From: an uncultured Clostridia bacterium | Lineage (GTDB): Bacteria; Bacillota; Clostridia; Oscillospirales; CAG-272 | Assembly (NCBI GenBank): GCA_946404295.1 | Contig: CAMJDE010000004.1 | Coordinates: 1 to 21,325, forward strand | DNA: 21,325 bases | Direction: 5' to 3' | Part shown: positions 1-5,479 of the stretch, piece after piece | Layout: each line of letters opens with the position of its first letter | Numbering within the stretch: the stretch's first letter is position 1 | Translations under genes and position numbers: made by a program | Notes under the pieces: generated by a model | Seen by the model: only the letters and a program-made list of their open reading frames with translations | What the model was told of the DNA's origin: nothing | The model's database searches: none

Positions 1-105
1 ATCCGCGTTTGCGACCGCTTGGCGTACGCAGGTACGCCGTCGGGTCGCAAGCGCGCATTCTGCATCTGTCTGTGCGCGCCTGACGGCATTTGCTGGCGCA
101 GTTAG
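1..105 (-). repeat. Partial inverted copy of the structured intergenic element
   Basis: Read on the minus strand, positions 105-74 are identical over 32 nt to positions 2501-2532 of the tandem array. The match begins CTAACTGCGCCAGCAAATGC. After a short divergent stretch the TGCAGAAT box follows (57-64). Then comes the same compound hairpin as in the array: outer arms at 4-16 and 43-55 (13 positions, one C/A mismatch), symmetric 4-nt internal loops, and an inner 7-bp hairpin at 21-38. The copy is cut by the window edge, so its second and third helices cannot be seen. It points away from the solute-binding protein gene, opposite to the copies at 2152-2774. Confidence 0.8.
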
Positions 106-126
106 AGTTTATTTGAAGATACAAAA

Positions 127-150
127 GGGCGCGCCGTTTTCGGCGCGCCC
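127..150 (-). terminator. Intrinsic terminator of the solute-binding protein gene
   Basis: A perfect 10-bp GC-rich stem (127-136 with 141-150) closes a 4-nt loop. Read on the minus strand it is followed by TTTTGTATC, and it starts 13 nt after the stop codon of the gene ending at 164. Read on the plus strand it is followed by GGGGTTTTTC, so it could also work in that direction. Confidence 0.8.
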
Positions 151-163
151 GGGGTTTTTCGGT

Positions 164-1903
164 TTATTCGGCTCCCGCTTCGACCTTGGGCAGGTTGTAC
201 CACTCCGCGAGTTTCCGGTTGAGGAACGCCTGTTTGGCGGCGACAGCCGACTCGTATTTCGAGGCGATGAAGCTTGAGTCGTGGGTGAACTGGTTGCCGT
301 CCTTCAGAAGAACGTGCCAACGCAGCGGCTTGCAGGTCGGGTCGGTGCCCATAATGTCCTCGATCGCCTTGTCGCGGCCGTTGATCGTATGATCGTAGAT
401 CAGGTCAAACATCCGGTCGGTGCCCTGGTTGTAGACCGTCGTCTTATACTTGGTGACGATCTCGAGGAACTCCTGGCGGATCCCGCCCGAATTCTCGGTG
501 CAGTACTGCAGATACGCCGAGACCGCCTTCGCCTTGCCCGGCGTGGTGTTGACGTTGATCGCGCCGGCGTCGCCGACGTTGTGGATCACCGTGTTGTATT
601 CGCCGTCGGCGTGGACCTTCGGCACCGGGACGACCGAATACAGGTCGACCATCTGCTGGAAGGCGTCGTCCTCCATCGCGCCGAGCACGCAGGCGCCTGC
701 GAAGAGGACCTCGCCCTGTCCGAACTTAATGAAGTGATAGGCGATCCCGGGATCATCGGGCGTTTTGCCCTCCTTCGACCCGGCGGGACCAAAGGTTCCC
801 TGCCCGTCGAAGAGTTTCTCGACCGCGTCGAAGATATCCCCGAGCCCGCCCATATCGGCGTAATAGATCCAGGGTTTGCCGTAATTGGGATCGCTTTGAT
901 CCGTGTTTTCTCTTTCGTCAAACAGTTTTTCGCTGTTGGAGTAGAGGTACATCGAACTCGCCATATTCGTTCCCGCCGCGCCGAGGAAACCGAGCCGGTC
1001 GCTAATCGAGTCCGCGCCGTCGCCGTCGGTATCTTCCCAGATCGCCGCCGACAGTTTACCGAGCGCGTCCCAGGTCCACTTTCCTTCCTCGACGAAGTCG
1101 AAGAAGCGGGACGAAAGGTTCTCGCCCGCGCCGAGCGGATCGTCGTCGTCGACGATCGCCGAGGCGAGACTGTCGGAGTTCGCGTCCATCATCGTGACGT
1201 TGAACGGCACGACGGTCATCGCGCGCAGAATGTCGAGGAAATAGTCCCCCGCGAGGGTGTAGGCGCGGTCGCCGGTGAACGACACGCTCTTCATCCAGTC
1301 GCCCATCCAGCCTTTGGCTTCAAAATCGAAGAAACTGCCGGGGATCGACATAATATCCTTGAAGACGCCGTTCATCGTCGAAAGCCCGAGGTCGTAGATC
1401 ATATCGACGAACAGGTCGGGCGCGTCGGCGGCGTTGCCCTGCACGAGCGTATTGATCCGTCCCGCCTGCGAACCCCAACCGAGGTCGGACCAGTAGTCGT
1501 AGCGGATCGTCGTATTGAGCAGTTCGCTCGCCTCCTCGTTGCGTTTGTAGACCATTTTCTCGATCGTGGGGGTGGCGCTCTCATCGATCGAGTCGGGTCC
1601 GGCGATGAACTTGTCGTTCTTCGACGTCTTTTCGGGGTCGCTCCAGCCGCTCAACTGGAAGCGGAAGGTGCGGTCCGCCGTCGAGAGCGCGAGGATCTCG
1701 GGCAAGCGGTCGACCTTCGTGGTCCCGGGCTCGGTGATCGGCTCGGTCCCCTCGGGAGTCGTCGCTCCGTCGGTCGTTGCGAAGGCGGTCGTCGCCGGCG
1801 CCTCGGTCGTGGCGTCGGGGACGTTCTTGCCGCAGGACGCAAACGCCAGAACGCACGTCGAAAGGCACAGAATCAACGCGAGCAGAAACGTCAATTTCTT
1901 CAT
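164..1903 (-). CDS. Extracellular solute-binding lipoprotein (ABC sugar-uptake type)
   Basis: This 579-residue protein has a lysine-bearing N-terminus, a hydrophobic segment and a lipobox ending FASC, so it is probably lipidated at Cys24 and held on the outer face of the membrane. A Thr/Pro/Glu-rich linker (about 27-63) leads into an alpha/beta solute-binding fold resembling family-1 carbohydrate-binding proteins of ABC importers. Residues 291-302 (DTDGDGADSISD) look like a calcium-binding loop, as seen in some sugar-binding proteins of this class. Sugar is the likeliest ligand but no specific one can be named. The start is supported by AGAAGGAG at 1909-1916. The promoter is at 1951-1979 and the terminator at 127-150, giving a single-gene transcript. 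No permease gene is adjacent, so it either serves transporter subunits encoded elsewhere or is an orphan. Repeat elements bracket the gene on both sides. Confidence 0.85.
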   Translation of the reverse strand: MKKLTFLLALILCLSTCVLAFASCGKNVPDATTEAPATTAFATTDGATTPEGTEPITEPGTTKVDRLPEILALSTADRTFRFQLSGWSDPEKTSKNDKFIAGPDSIDESATPTIEKMVYKRNEEASELLNTTIRYDYWSDLGWGSQAGRINTLVQGNAADAPDLFVDMIYDLGLSTMNGVFKDIMSIPGSFFDFEAKGWMGDWMKSVSFTGDRAYTLAGDYFLDILRAMTVVPFNVTMMDANSDSLASAIVDDDDPLGAGENLSSRFFDFVEEGKWTWDALGKLSAAIWEDTDGDGADSISDRLGFLGAAGTNMASSMYLYSNSEKLFDERENTDQSDPNYGKPWIYYADMGGLGDIFDAVEKLFDGQGTFGPAGSKEGKTPDDPGIAYHFIKFGQGEVLFAGACVLGAMEDDAFQQMVDLYSVVPVPKVHADGEYNTVIHNVGDAGAINVNTTPGKAKAVSAYLQYCTENSGGIRQEFLEIVTKYKTTVYNQGTDRMFDLIYDHTINGRDKAIEDIMGTDPTCKPLRWHVLLKDGNQFTHDSSFIASKYESAVAAKQAFLNRKLAEWYNLPKVEAGAE

Positions 1904-1950
1904 GGTTTCTCCTTCTTTCTTTTGCGGTGTTTTTTCTTTTTCCGGATTTC

Positions 1951-1979
1951 ATTATACCACACAAACGCAGAAAAAGCAA
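1951..1979 (-). promoter_or_regulatory. Sigma-A-type promoter of the solute-binding protein gene
   Basis: On the minus strand TTGCTT (1979-1974) is separated by 17 nt from a perfect TATAAT (1956-1951). The predicted leader is about 40 nt and ends in the gene's ribosome binding site. The tandem repeat array lies upstream of this promoter and so is not part of this leader. Confidence 0.75.
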
Positions 1980-2107
1980 TCACAAAGCAGCAAAAAAGTT
2001 ACTTGAGTTCTTTTTTTTCCACTTAAAACAAAAACCGCCCCTCGTTTTTGTATACCCTGCATAACGGCGCGCGAGCGCGCGGCGTTCAGGTAACATTTAA
2101 ATACTAC
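1980..2107. other. AT-rich stretch with two small hairpins
   Basis: This stretch is non-coding. It holds an 8-bp hairpin, ACAAAAAC/GTTTTTGT (2028-2035 with 2044-2051), followed on the minus strand by TTTTAAG, which could be a weak terminator for transcription arriving from the array. A T8 tract lies at about 2011-2018. A GC-rich dyad follows at 2063-2086 (AACG and CGCGC arms with one mismatch). Its function is unknown. Confidence 0.4.
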
Positions 2108-2151
2108 CCGCGCCAGCAGATGCTATCTTGACGGACGCAGGCAAAACCGAA
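2108..2151 (+). repeat. Relic of the structured element (5' box only)
   Basis: GCGCCAGCAGATGC followed by TATC matches the 5' box of the units at 2152 and 2480, but the sequence then diverges and runs straight into the unit-1 boundary sequence GCGCGCGTCGTCCCCCT. The two hairpin helices are missing, so it looks like a deletion derivative of a third unit. Confidence 0.55.
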
Positions 2152-2479
2152 GCGCGCGTCGTCCCCCTGACCCTAACTGCGCCAGCAGATGCCATCAGGC
2201 GCGCGCACACGAGAACCCCCAAAACTTACTGCGTGCGTTTCGGGGAACCCCTACGGCGAGTGCAGAATTCCCGTTCTCGATCCGAAGGCGTATACACATA
2301 CGCCGAGAGCGAGAGAACGGGGATAGAAAAACGAATTATAATCCAATGGAGAAACCCATTCGCGAACGCGAACGGGTTTCAACCTTAATTTGCGTTTCAC
2401 AATGCGAAGAGTTTTCACAGAGTGAAATGCTTTAACGGATCATTAAATTAATCCATTCGTTTTTCGGTCTGTGCCGTAT
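2152..2479 (+). repeat. Tandem structured element, unit 1 (328 bp)
   Basis: The unit begins GCGCGCGTCGTCCCCCT, and the next copy starts at exactly the same sequence at 2480. It contains the GCGCCAGCAGATGCCATC box (about 2180-2197), a unit-specific 47-nt insertion (2208-2254), the 176-nt structured core (2255-2430), and a tail with ATTCGTTTTTCGGTCTGTGC. It differs from unit 2 by many substitutions, so the duplication is not recent. Confidence 0.85.
2255..2430 (+). ncRNA. Candidate structured RNA core, unit 1
   Basis: Helix 1 has CCCGTTCTC (2270-2278) paired with GAGAACGGG (2313-2321), internal loops, and an inner hairpin GGCGTAT-ACAC-ATACGCC (2287-2304). Helix 2 (2351-2380) is GAAACCC/GGGTTTC extended by TTCG/CGAA beyond one A/C mismatch. 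Helix 3 has GCGTTTCAC (2392-2400) paired with GTGAAATGC (2422-2430). The linker after helix 1 is almost identical to that of unit 2. The core is 176 nt in both units. The strand is chosen only because the pairing logic is easiest to describe this way; perfect stems alone do not fix it. Transcription is not shown, and a DNA role (a cruciform or mobile hairpin repeat) remains possible. Confidence 0.45.
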
Positions 2480-2774
2480 GCGCGCGTCGTCCCCCTAACC
2501 CTAACTGCGCCAGCAAATGCCGTCAGGCGCGCGCAGGCGAGTGCAGAATACCCGTTCTCGACCCGAAGGCGTATACACATACGCCGAGAGGTCGAGAACG
2601 GGGATAGAAAAACGAATTATAATCAAATGGAGAAACCCGCTCGCGGTCGCGAGCGGGTTTCAACCTTAATATGCGTTTATCATTGCAAGGAGTTATCACA
2701 GAGCAAAATGCTTTAACGGACTAATAATACAATCCCCATTCGTTTTTCGGTCTGTGCCGTATGCGCGCGTCGTC
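2480..2774 (+). repeat. Tandem structured element, unit 2 (283 bp) plus the start of a third boundary
   Basis: This unit repeats unit 1 without the 47-nt insertion. It carries the 5' box (2501-2532), the core (2536-2711) and the same tail, and ends at 2762. The unit-boundary sequence GCGCGCGTCGTC then starts again (2763-2774) and is cut off exactly at the stop codon of the sugar kinase gene at 2775-2777. Confidence 0.85.
2536..2711 (+). ncRNA. Candidate structured RNA core, unit 2
   Basis: Helix 1 is a perfect 13-bp stem (2551-2563 with 2590-2602) enclosing 4x4 internal loops (CGAA/GAGA) and the hairpin 2568-2585. Helix 2 (2632-2661) is a perfect stem of at least 12 bp whose inner CTCG/CGAG replaces the TTCG/CGAA of unit 1, a compensatory change. 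Helix 3 is shorter, GCGTTT (2673-2678) with AAATGC (2706-2711). A palindromic ATTATAAT in the linker could be read as a -10 box on either strand, but no convincing -35 box accompanies it. Confidence 0.45.
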
Positions 2775-3797
2775 TTACCGCTGGACGCGGCCGCTTCCCG
2801 ATCCGCCCGCAAGGGCTTTCACCTCGTCGACCGAAACCATATTGAAGTCCCCCTGGATCGAATGTTTGAGGCAGGACGCCGCGACGGCGAACTCGATGGT
2901 ATCCTGCGTGTTATACCCCGACAGGATCGCGTAGATCAGCCCGGCGCCGAAACTGTCGCCGCCGCCGACGCGGTCGACGATGTGCATATGGTAGGACTTC
3001 GAGAAGCAGTAGTCCTTGCCGTCGTAGAGCAGCGCCGCCCAGTCGTTGTCGTTCGCCGAGATCGAGGAGCGCAGGGTGATCGCGACCTTTTTGAAGCCGA
3101 ACTTTTCGGCGAGTTGGCGCGCCACGCTCTTGTAGCCCTCGTGGTTGAGTTTGCCGCTCTCGATGTCGGTGTTTTCGGCGTCGATACCGAAAACGTCGTG
3201 CGCGTCCTCCTCGTTCGAGATGCAGACGTCGACGTAATCCATCAGTTTGGTCATGGTCGCGCGCGCCTCGTCGCGGGTCCAGAGTTTCTTGCGGTAGTTG
3301 AGGTCGCAGGAGACGGTCAGCCCCTTCGCCTTCGCCGCCTTGCACGCCGCGAGGGTGATCGCGGCGACGTTCGGGTTCAGCGCCGGGGTGATGCCGGTGA
3401 AGTGGAACCAGTCTGCGCCCTCAAAGATCTTGTCCCAGTCGAAGTCGTCCGCCGACGCGGTGGCGATCGAGGAGTTCGCGCGGTCGTAAATGACCTTCGA
3501 GGGGCGCTGGCTCGCGCCCTTCTCGCAGTAATAGATGCCGAGCCGATCGCCGCCGCGGACGATCATTGAGGTATCGACCCCGTAGCGCCGCAGGGCGTTG
3601 ATCGCCATCTGACCGATCTCGTGCTTCGGCAGTTTGGTGACGAACGCGCTGTCAAAGCCGTAATTTGCGAGCGAAACCGAGACGTTCGCCTCGCCGCCGC
3701 CGAGCAGCGCCTCGAGGTGATCGACCTGCACGAAGCGGAGGTATCCGTCGGGCGCGAGCCGCAGCATGATCTCGCCGAAGGTAACTACTTTTGCCAT
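2775..3797 (-). CDS. kdgK: PfkB-family sugar kinase, probably 2-keto-3-deoxygluconate kinase
   Basis: This is a 340-residue ribokinase/PfkB-fold enzyme, probably cytoplasmic, that would phosphorylate 2-keto-3-deoxygluconate in uronate/pectin breakdown. The substrate-side motif LGGGEANV is at 32-39, DLNYRKKLW at 165-173, and the C-terminal ATP/anion-hole signature GGGDSFGAG at 278-286 with the probable catalytic base Asp281. Length is normal for the family. The start at 3797 is preceded by AAAGGGG (3807-3813 complement); the open frame extends further upstream but that part lies antisense to the spore genes. Substrate assignment is by overall resemblance, and another ketose or aldonate is possible. 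No KDPG/KDG aldolase or uronate isomerase gene is adjacent. It has its own promoter at 3840-3868, and its stop codon abuts the repeat array. Confidence 0.85.
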   Translation of the reverse strand: MAKVVTFGEIMLRLAPDGYLRFVQVDHLEALLGGGEANVSVSLANYGFDSAFVTKLPKHEIGQMAINALRRYGVDTSMIVRGGDRLGIYYCEKGASQRPSKVIYDRANSSIATASADDFDWDKIFEGADWFHFTGITPALNPNVAAITLAACKAAKAKGLTVSCDLNYRKKLWTRDEARATMTKLMDYVDVCISNEEDAHDVFGIDAENTDIESGKLNHEGYKSVARQLAEKFGFKKVAITLRSSISANDNDWAALLYDGKDYCFSKSYHMHIVDRVGGGDSFGAGLIYAILSGYNTQDTIEFAVAASCLKHSIQGDFNMVSVDEVKALAGGSGSGRVQR

Positions 3798-3839
3798 TTT
3801 CAATATCCCCTTTCGGAAAACGTATTTGTTCAAGAGACT

Positions 3840-3868
3840 ATTATAGCAGACTGCGCAAGATTTGTCAC
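3840..3868 (-). promoter_or_regulatory. Sigma-A-type promoter of kdgK
   Basis: On the minus strand GTGACA (3868-3863), 17 nt, then TATAAT (3845-3840). The leader is about 35 nt to the start codon at 3797. Confidence 0.7.
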
Positions 3869-3894
3869 CCCTTTGCGCCGTTTTTTTCGGAAAA

Positions 3895-3923
3895 AACAAT
3901 TTTCCCGCCCGCGGCATACCGTA
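3895..3923 (+). promoter_or_regulatory. Possible sporulation (sigma-K or sigma-E like) promoter of spoVFA
   Basis: AACA (3895-3898) and CATACCGTA (3915-3923), 17 nt between AC and CATA, fit the mother-cell sigma-K pattern AC-N16/17-CATANNNTA. Six of eight -10 bases also fit sigma-E. In Bacillus subtilis the spoVF genes are sigma-K dependent. The caveat is that a start about 7 nt after the -10 would fall inside the ribosome binding site (AAGGGGGG, about 3926-3933), leaving a very short leader. Confidence 0.4.
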
Positions 3924-3938
3924 ATAAGGGGGGCGGAT

Positions 3939-4751
3939 ATGAAGATCACGGTTTTCGGCGTCGACCGACGCTTTGTTTACGCGGAGCGGCTGCTCGCGGG
4001 GGAGGGGTTTGAAACCGAACGCTACGCCCCCGGGGTCTCCCTTGCCCCGATCCTTTTGCTTCCCGTCCCCGCTTCGCGCGACGGGGTGACGGTCGCGGGG
4101 CATCCCGACGTCCTGCTCGGCAATCTGCTTTCGGGTGATGCCAAACTGATCCTCGGGGGCAACCTGTCCGGCGAGTTCACCGCCGCCGCGCGGCGCGCGG
4201 GGGTCGCCGTCCGCGACTATATGAACGTCGAGGAGTTCGTCTTGAAAAACGCGTGTCTGACCGCGCAGGCGGCGCTCGGAATCCTGCTCTCGGAGTCGCC
4301 CGCCGCTCCGCGCGAGAACCCGACGGCGATCCTCGGGTTCGGCAGGATCGGCAAGTTCCTTTGCCGGGGGCTTTTTTCGCTCGGATGTCCCGTCACGGTC
4401 TTTGCGCGCAATCCGCGCGACCGCGTGATGGCGCGGCTGGTCGGGGCGAACGCCCGCGATACGGCGGATCTGTGCCGGGACGGGGCGCTCTCGGGGTTCC
4501 GGACGGTCTGCAATACCGTGCCCGCCCGCCTGCTCTCCCCTGCGGCGCTCGCGTCGCTCCGACCGGGTTCCCTGCTTCTTGAACTCGCGTCGGGCGAGGG
4601 CAATCTGCCGAACCTCGGGGCGGGAAGCGGCGTGATCGCGCGGCGGGCAAGCGGTCTGCCGGGCAAGGTCTTTCCCGAGAGCGCGGGAATCGCGCTCGGA
4701 GAGACGGTCGTCGACCTGATCCGCGACGTGTTCCCGCAAACAGACGAATAA
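3939..4751 (+). CDS. spoVFA: Dipicolinate synthase subunit A
   Basis: This subunit acts in the sporulating mother cell. With the B subunit it oxidises the lysine-pathway intermediate (4-hydroxy-tetrahydro)dipicolinate to dipicolinic acid, which is loaded into the spore core with calcium. The 270 residues show an N-terminal alpha/beta half, a connecting helix containing NVEEFVLKNACLTAQAALG (96-114), and an NAD(P)-binding Rossmann domain with ILGFGRIG (131-138). The segment GLPGKVFPESAG (239-250) near the C-terminus is typical of the family. It is somewhat shorter than the roughly 290-300 residues usual in Bacillus. The start at 3939 is set by AAGGGGGG five nucleotides upstream; the frame is open further upstream but without family similarity. 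The B subunit gene follows after 33 nt. Confidence 0.9.
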   Translation: MKITVFGVDRRFVYAERLLAGEGFETERYAPGVSLAPILLLPVPASRDGVTVAGHPDVLLGNLLSGDAKLILGGNLSGEFTAAARRAGVAVRDYMNVEEFVLKNACLTAQAALGILLSESPAAPRENPTAILGFGRIGKFLCRGLFSLGCPVTVFARNPRDRVMARLVGANARDTADLCRDGALSGFRTVCNTVPARLLSPAALASLRPGSLLLELASGEGNLPNLGAGSGVIARRASGLPGKVFPESAGIALGETVVDLIRDVFPQTDE

Positions 4752-4784
4752 AAGACGGCTTGACCGTGAAAGGATGAAACAAAA

Positions 4785-5345
4785 ATGATCGGCTACGGTT
4801 TCTGCGGCTCGTTCTGCACCCTCTCCCGTGCGGTAGCGGAGATGGAACACCTGATCGCGGAGGGGCGTGCAATCCTGCCCCTCGCGAGCGAAACGGTCTA
4901 CTCGACCGACACGCGCTTCGGGCGGGCGGAGGACTGGAGACGTCGGATCGAGGAGGCGACGGGCGAGACGATCGTGCATACGGTGGTCGACGCCGAACCG
5001 CTCGGACCCGCGCGCCCGCTCGAACTCCTGATCCTGTCGCCCTGCACCGGCAACACGCTCGCCAAGATCGCGCAGGGCATCACCGACACCGCGATCACAA
5101 TGGCGGCGAAGGCGCACCTTCGGCGCGACCGGCCGCTGCTCGTCGCGCTGGCGTCGAACGACTCGCTTTCTGCGAACCTCTCGAACGTCGCGCGGCTGCT
5201 CACCCGGAAGGGCGTGTATTTCGTCCCGCTGGCGCAGGACGATCCCGAAAACAAGCCGCATTCGCTGGTCGCCGACTTTTCCCTGATCCCCGATTGCGCG
5301 TCCGCCGCGCTCGCCGGGAAACAGATACGCCCGCTGTTTGTTTGA
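4785..5345 (+). CDS. spoVFB: Dipicolinate synthase subunit B (flavoprotein family)
   Basis: This is the flavoprotein-like partner of the A subunit in dipicolinate synthesis. The 186 residues start with the motif GYGFCGSFCTLSRA (3-16), where flavoprotein-family members bind the FMN phosphate. They contain LILSPCTGNTLAKIAQGITD around 84-103 and the family-typical ASNDSLSANLSN followed by the KGVYFVPLAQDDP segment. Length is normal (about 200). An AAAGGA lies about 11 nt before the ATG; an ATG nine bases earlier in the sequence AAAGGATGAAACAAAAATGA is stopped at once by the TGA overlapping the true start. The asd/dapG/dapA genes that follow spoVFB in B. subtilis are absent; a hairpin array follows directly. 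Confidence 0.93.
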   Translation: MIGYGFCGSFCTLSRAVAEMEHLIAEGRAILPLASETVYSTDTRFGRAEDWRRRIEEATGETIVHTVVDAEPLGPARPLELLILSPCTGNTLAKIAQGITDTAITMAAKAHLRRDRPLLVALASNDSLSANLSNVARLLTRKGVYFVPLAQDDPENKPHSLVADFSLIPDCASAALAGKQIRPLFV

Positions 5346-5477
5346 AGCGCAGAGCGCTTCAAAATGACGTGTTTTCGCGGAGCGAAAACGTGATGCGCCG
5401 CCTTTGGCGGCGCATCATTTTCCCGAACCGCGTTCGGGAAAACATCACGTTGCGCGACGGAAAACCGTCGCGCAACG
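5341..5477. repeat. Array of five consecutive hairpins between convergent genes
   Basis: The perfect stems are: 5341-5350/5354-5363 (10 bp, loop AGA, overlapping the spoVFB stop codon); 5371-5378/5382-5389 (8 bp, loop GGA); 5391-5402/5406-5417 (12 bp, loop TTT); 5418-5428/5432-5442 (11 bp, loop CGC); and 5448-5460/5465-5477 (13 bp, loop AAAA). The stem sequences are unrelated to each other. The short joints read ATGACGT, CGTGATG, CATCATT and CATCACGT, variants of one motif that changes orientation halfway. Transcription termination from both sides is likely, although no hairpin has a long U-tract. Confidence 0.8.
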
Positions 5478-5479
5478 CA

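Noticed and set aside
281..2026. 581-residue open frame antisense to the solute-binding protein gene
   Set aside because: Long antisense frames are expected in GC-rich DNA. The translation is Arg/Val/Asp-rich low-complexity with no domain, whereas the other strand has a signal peptide, promoter and terminator.
2410..2428. Rex operator (TTTTCACAGAGTGAAA)
   Set aside because: The spacing and half-sites do not fit TTGTGAA-N4-TTCACAA, the second unit lacks it, and it is part of helix 3 of the structured element.
2491..2506. Telomere-like CCCTAACCCTAA
   Set aside because: It has only two repeats and sits at the start of the element's conserved 5' box; a coincidence.
2128..2716. Two small open frames (2128-2388 and 2471-2716) sharing the peptide ARVVPLTLTAPA
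   Set aside because: They lie within the repeat units and share words only because the DNA is repeated. The frame is not preserved across the unit differences, no ribosome binding site precedes them, and stem pairing, not codons, is conserved.
2152..2774. CRISPR array
   Set aside because: Units are about 300 bp with internal structure, not 20-40-nt repeats with unique spacers, and no cas genes are present.
3798..5261. N-terminal extension of the kdgK frame to 828 residues
   Set aside because: The extension is antisense to spoVFA and spoVFB. The kinase has a normal family start with its own ribosome binding site and promoter at 3797-3868.
5341..5477. CRISPR or ordinary tandem repeat
   Set aside because: Each stem is a different sequence; only the short joints are related.
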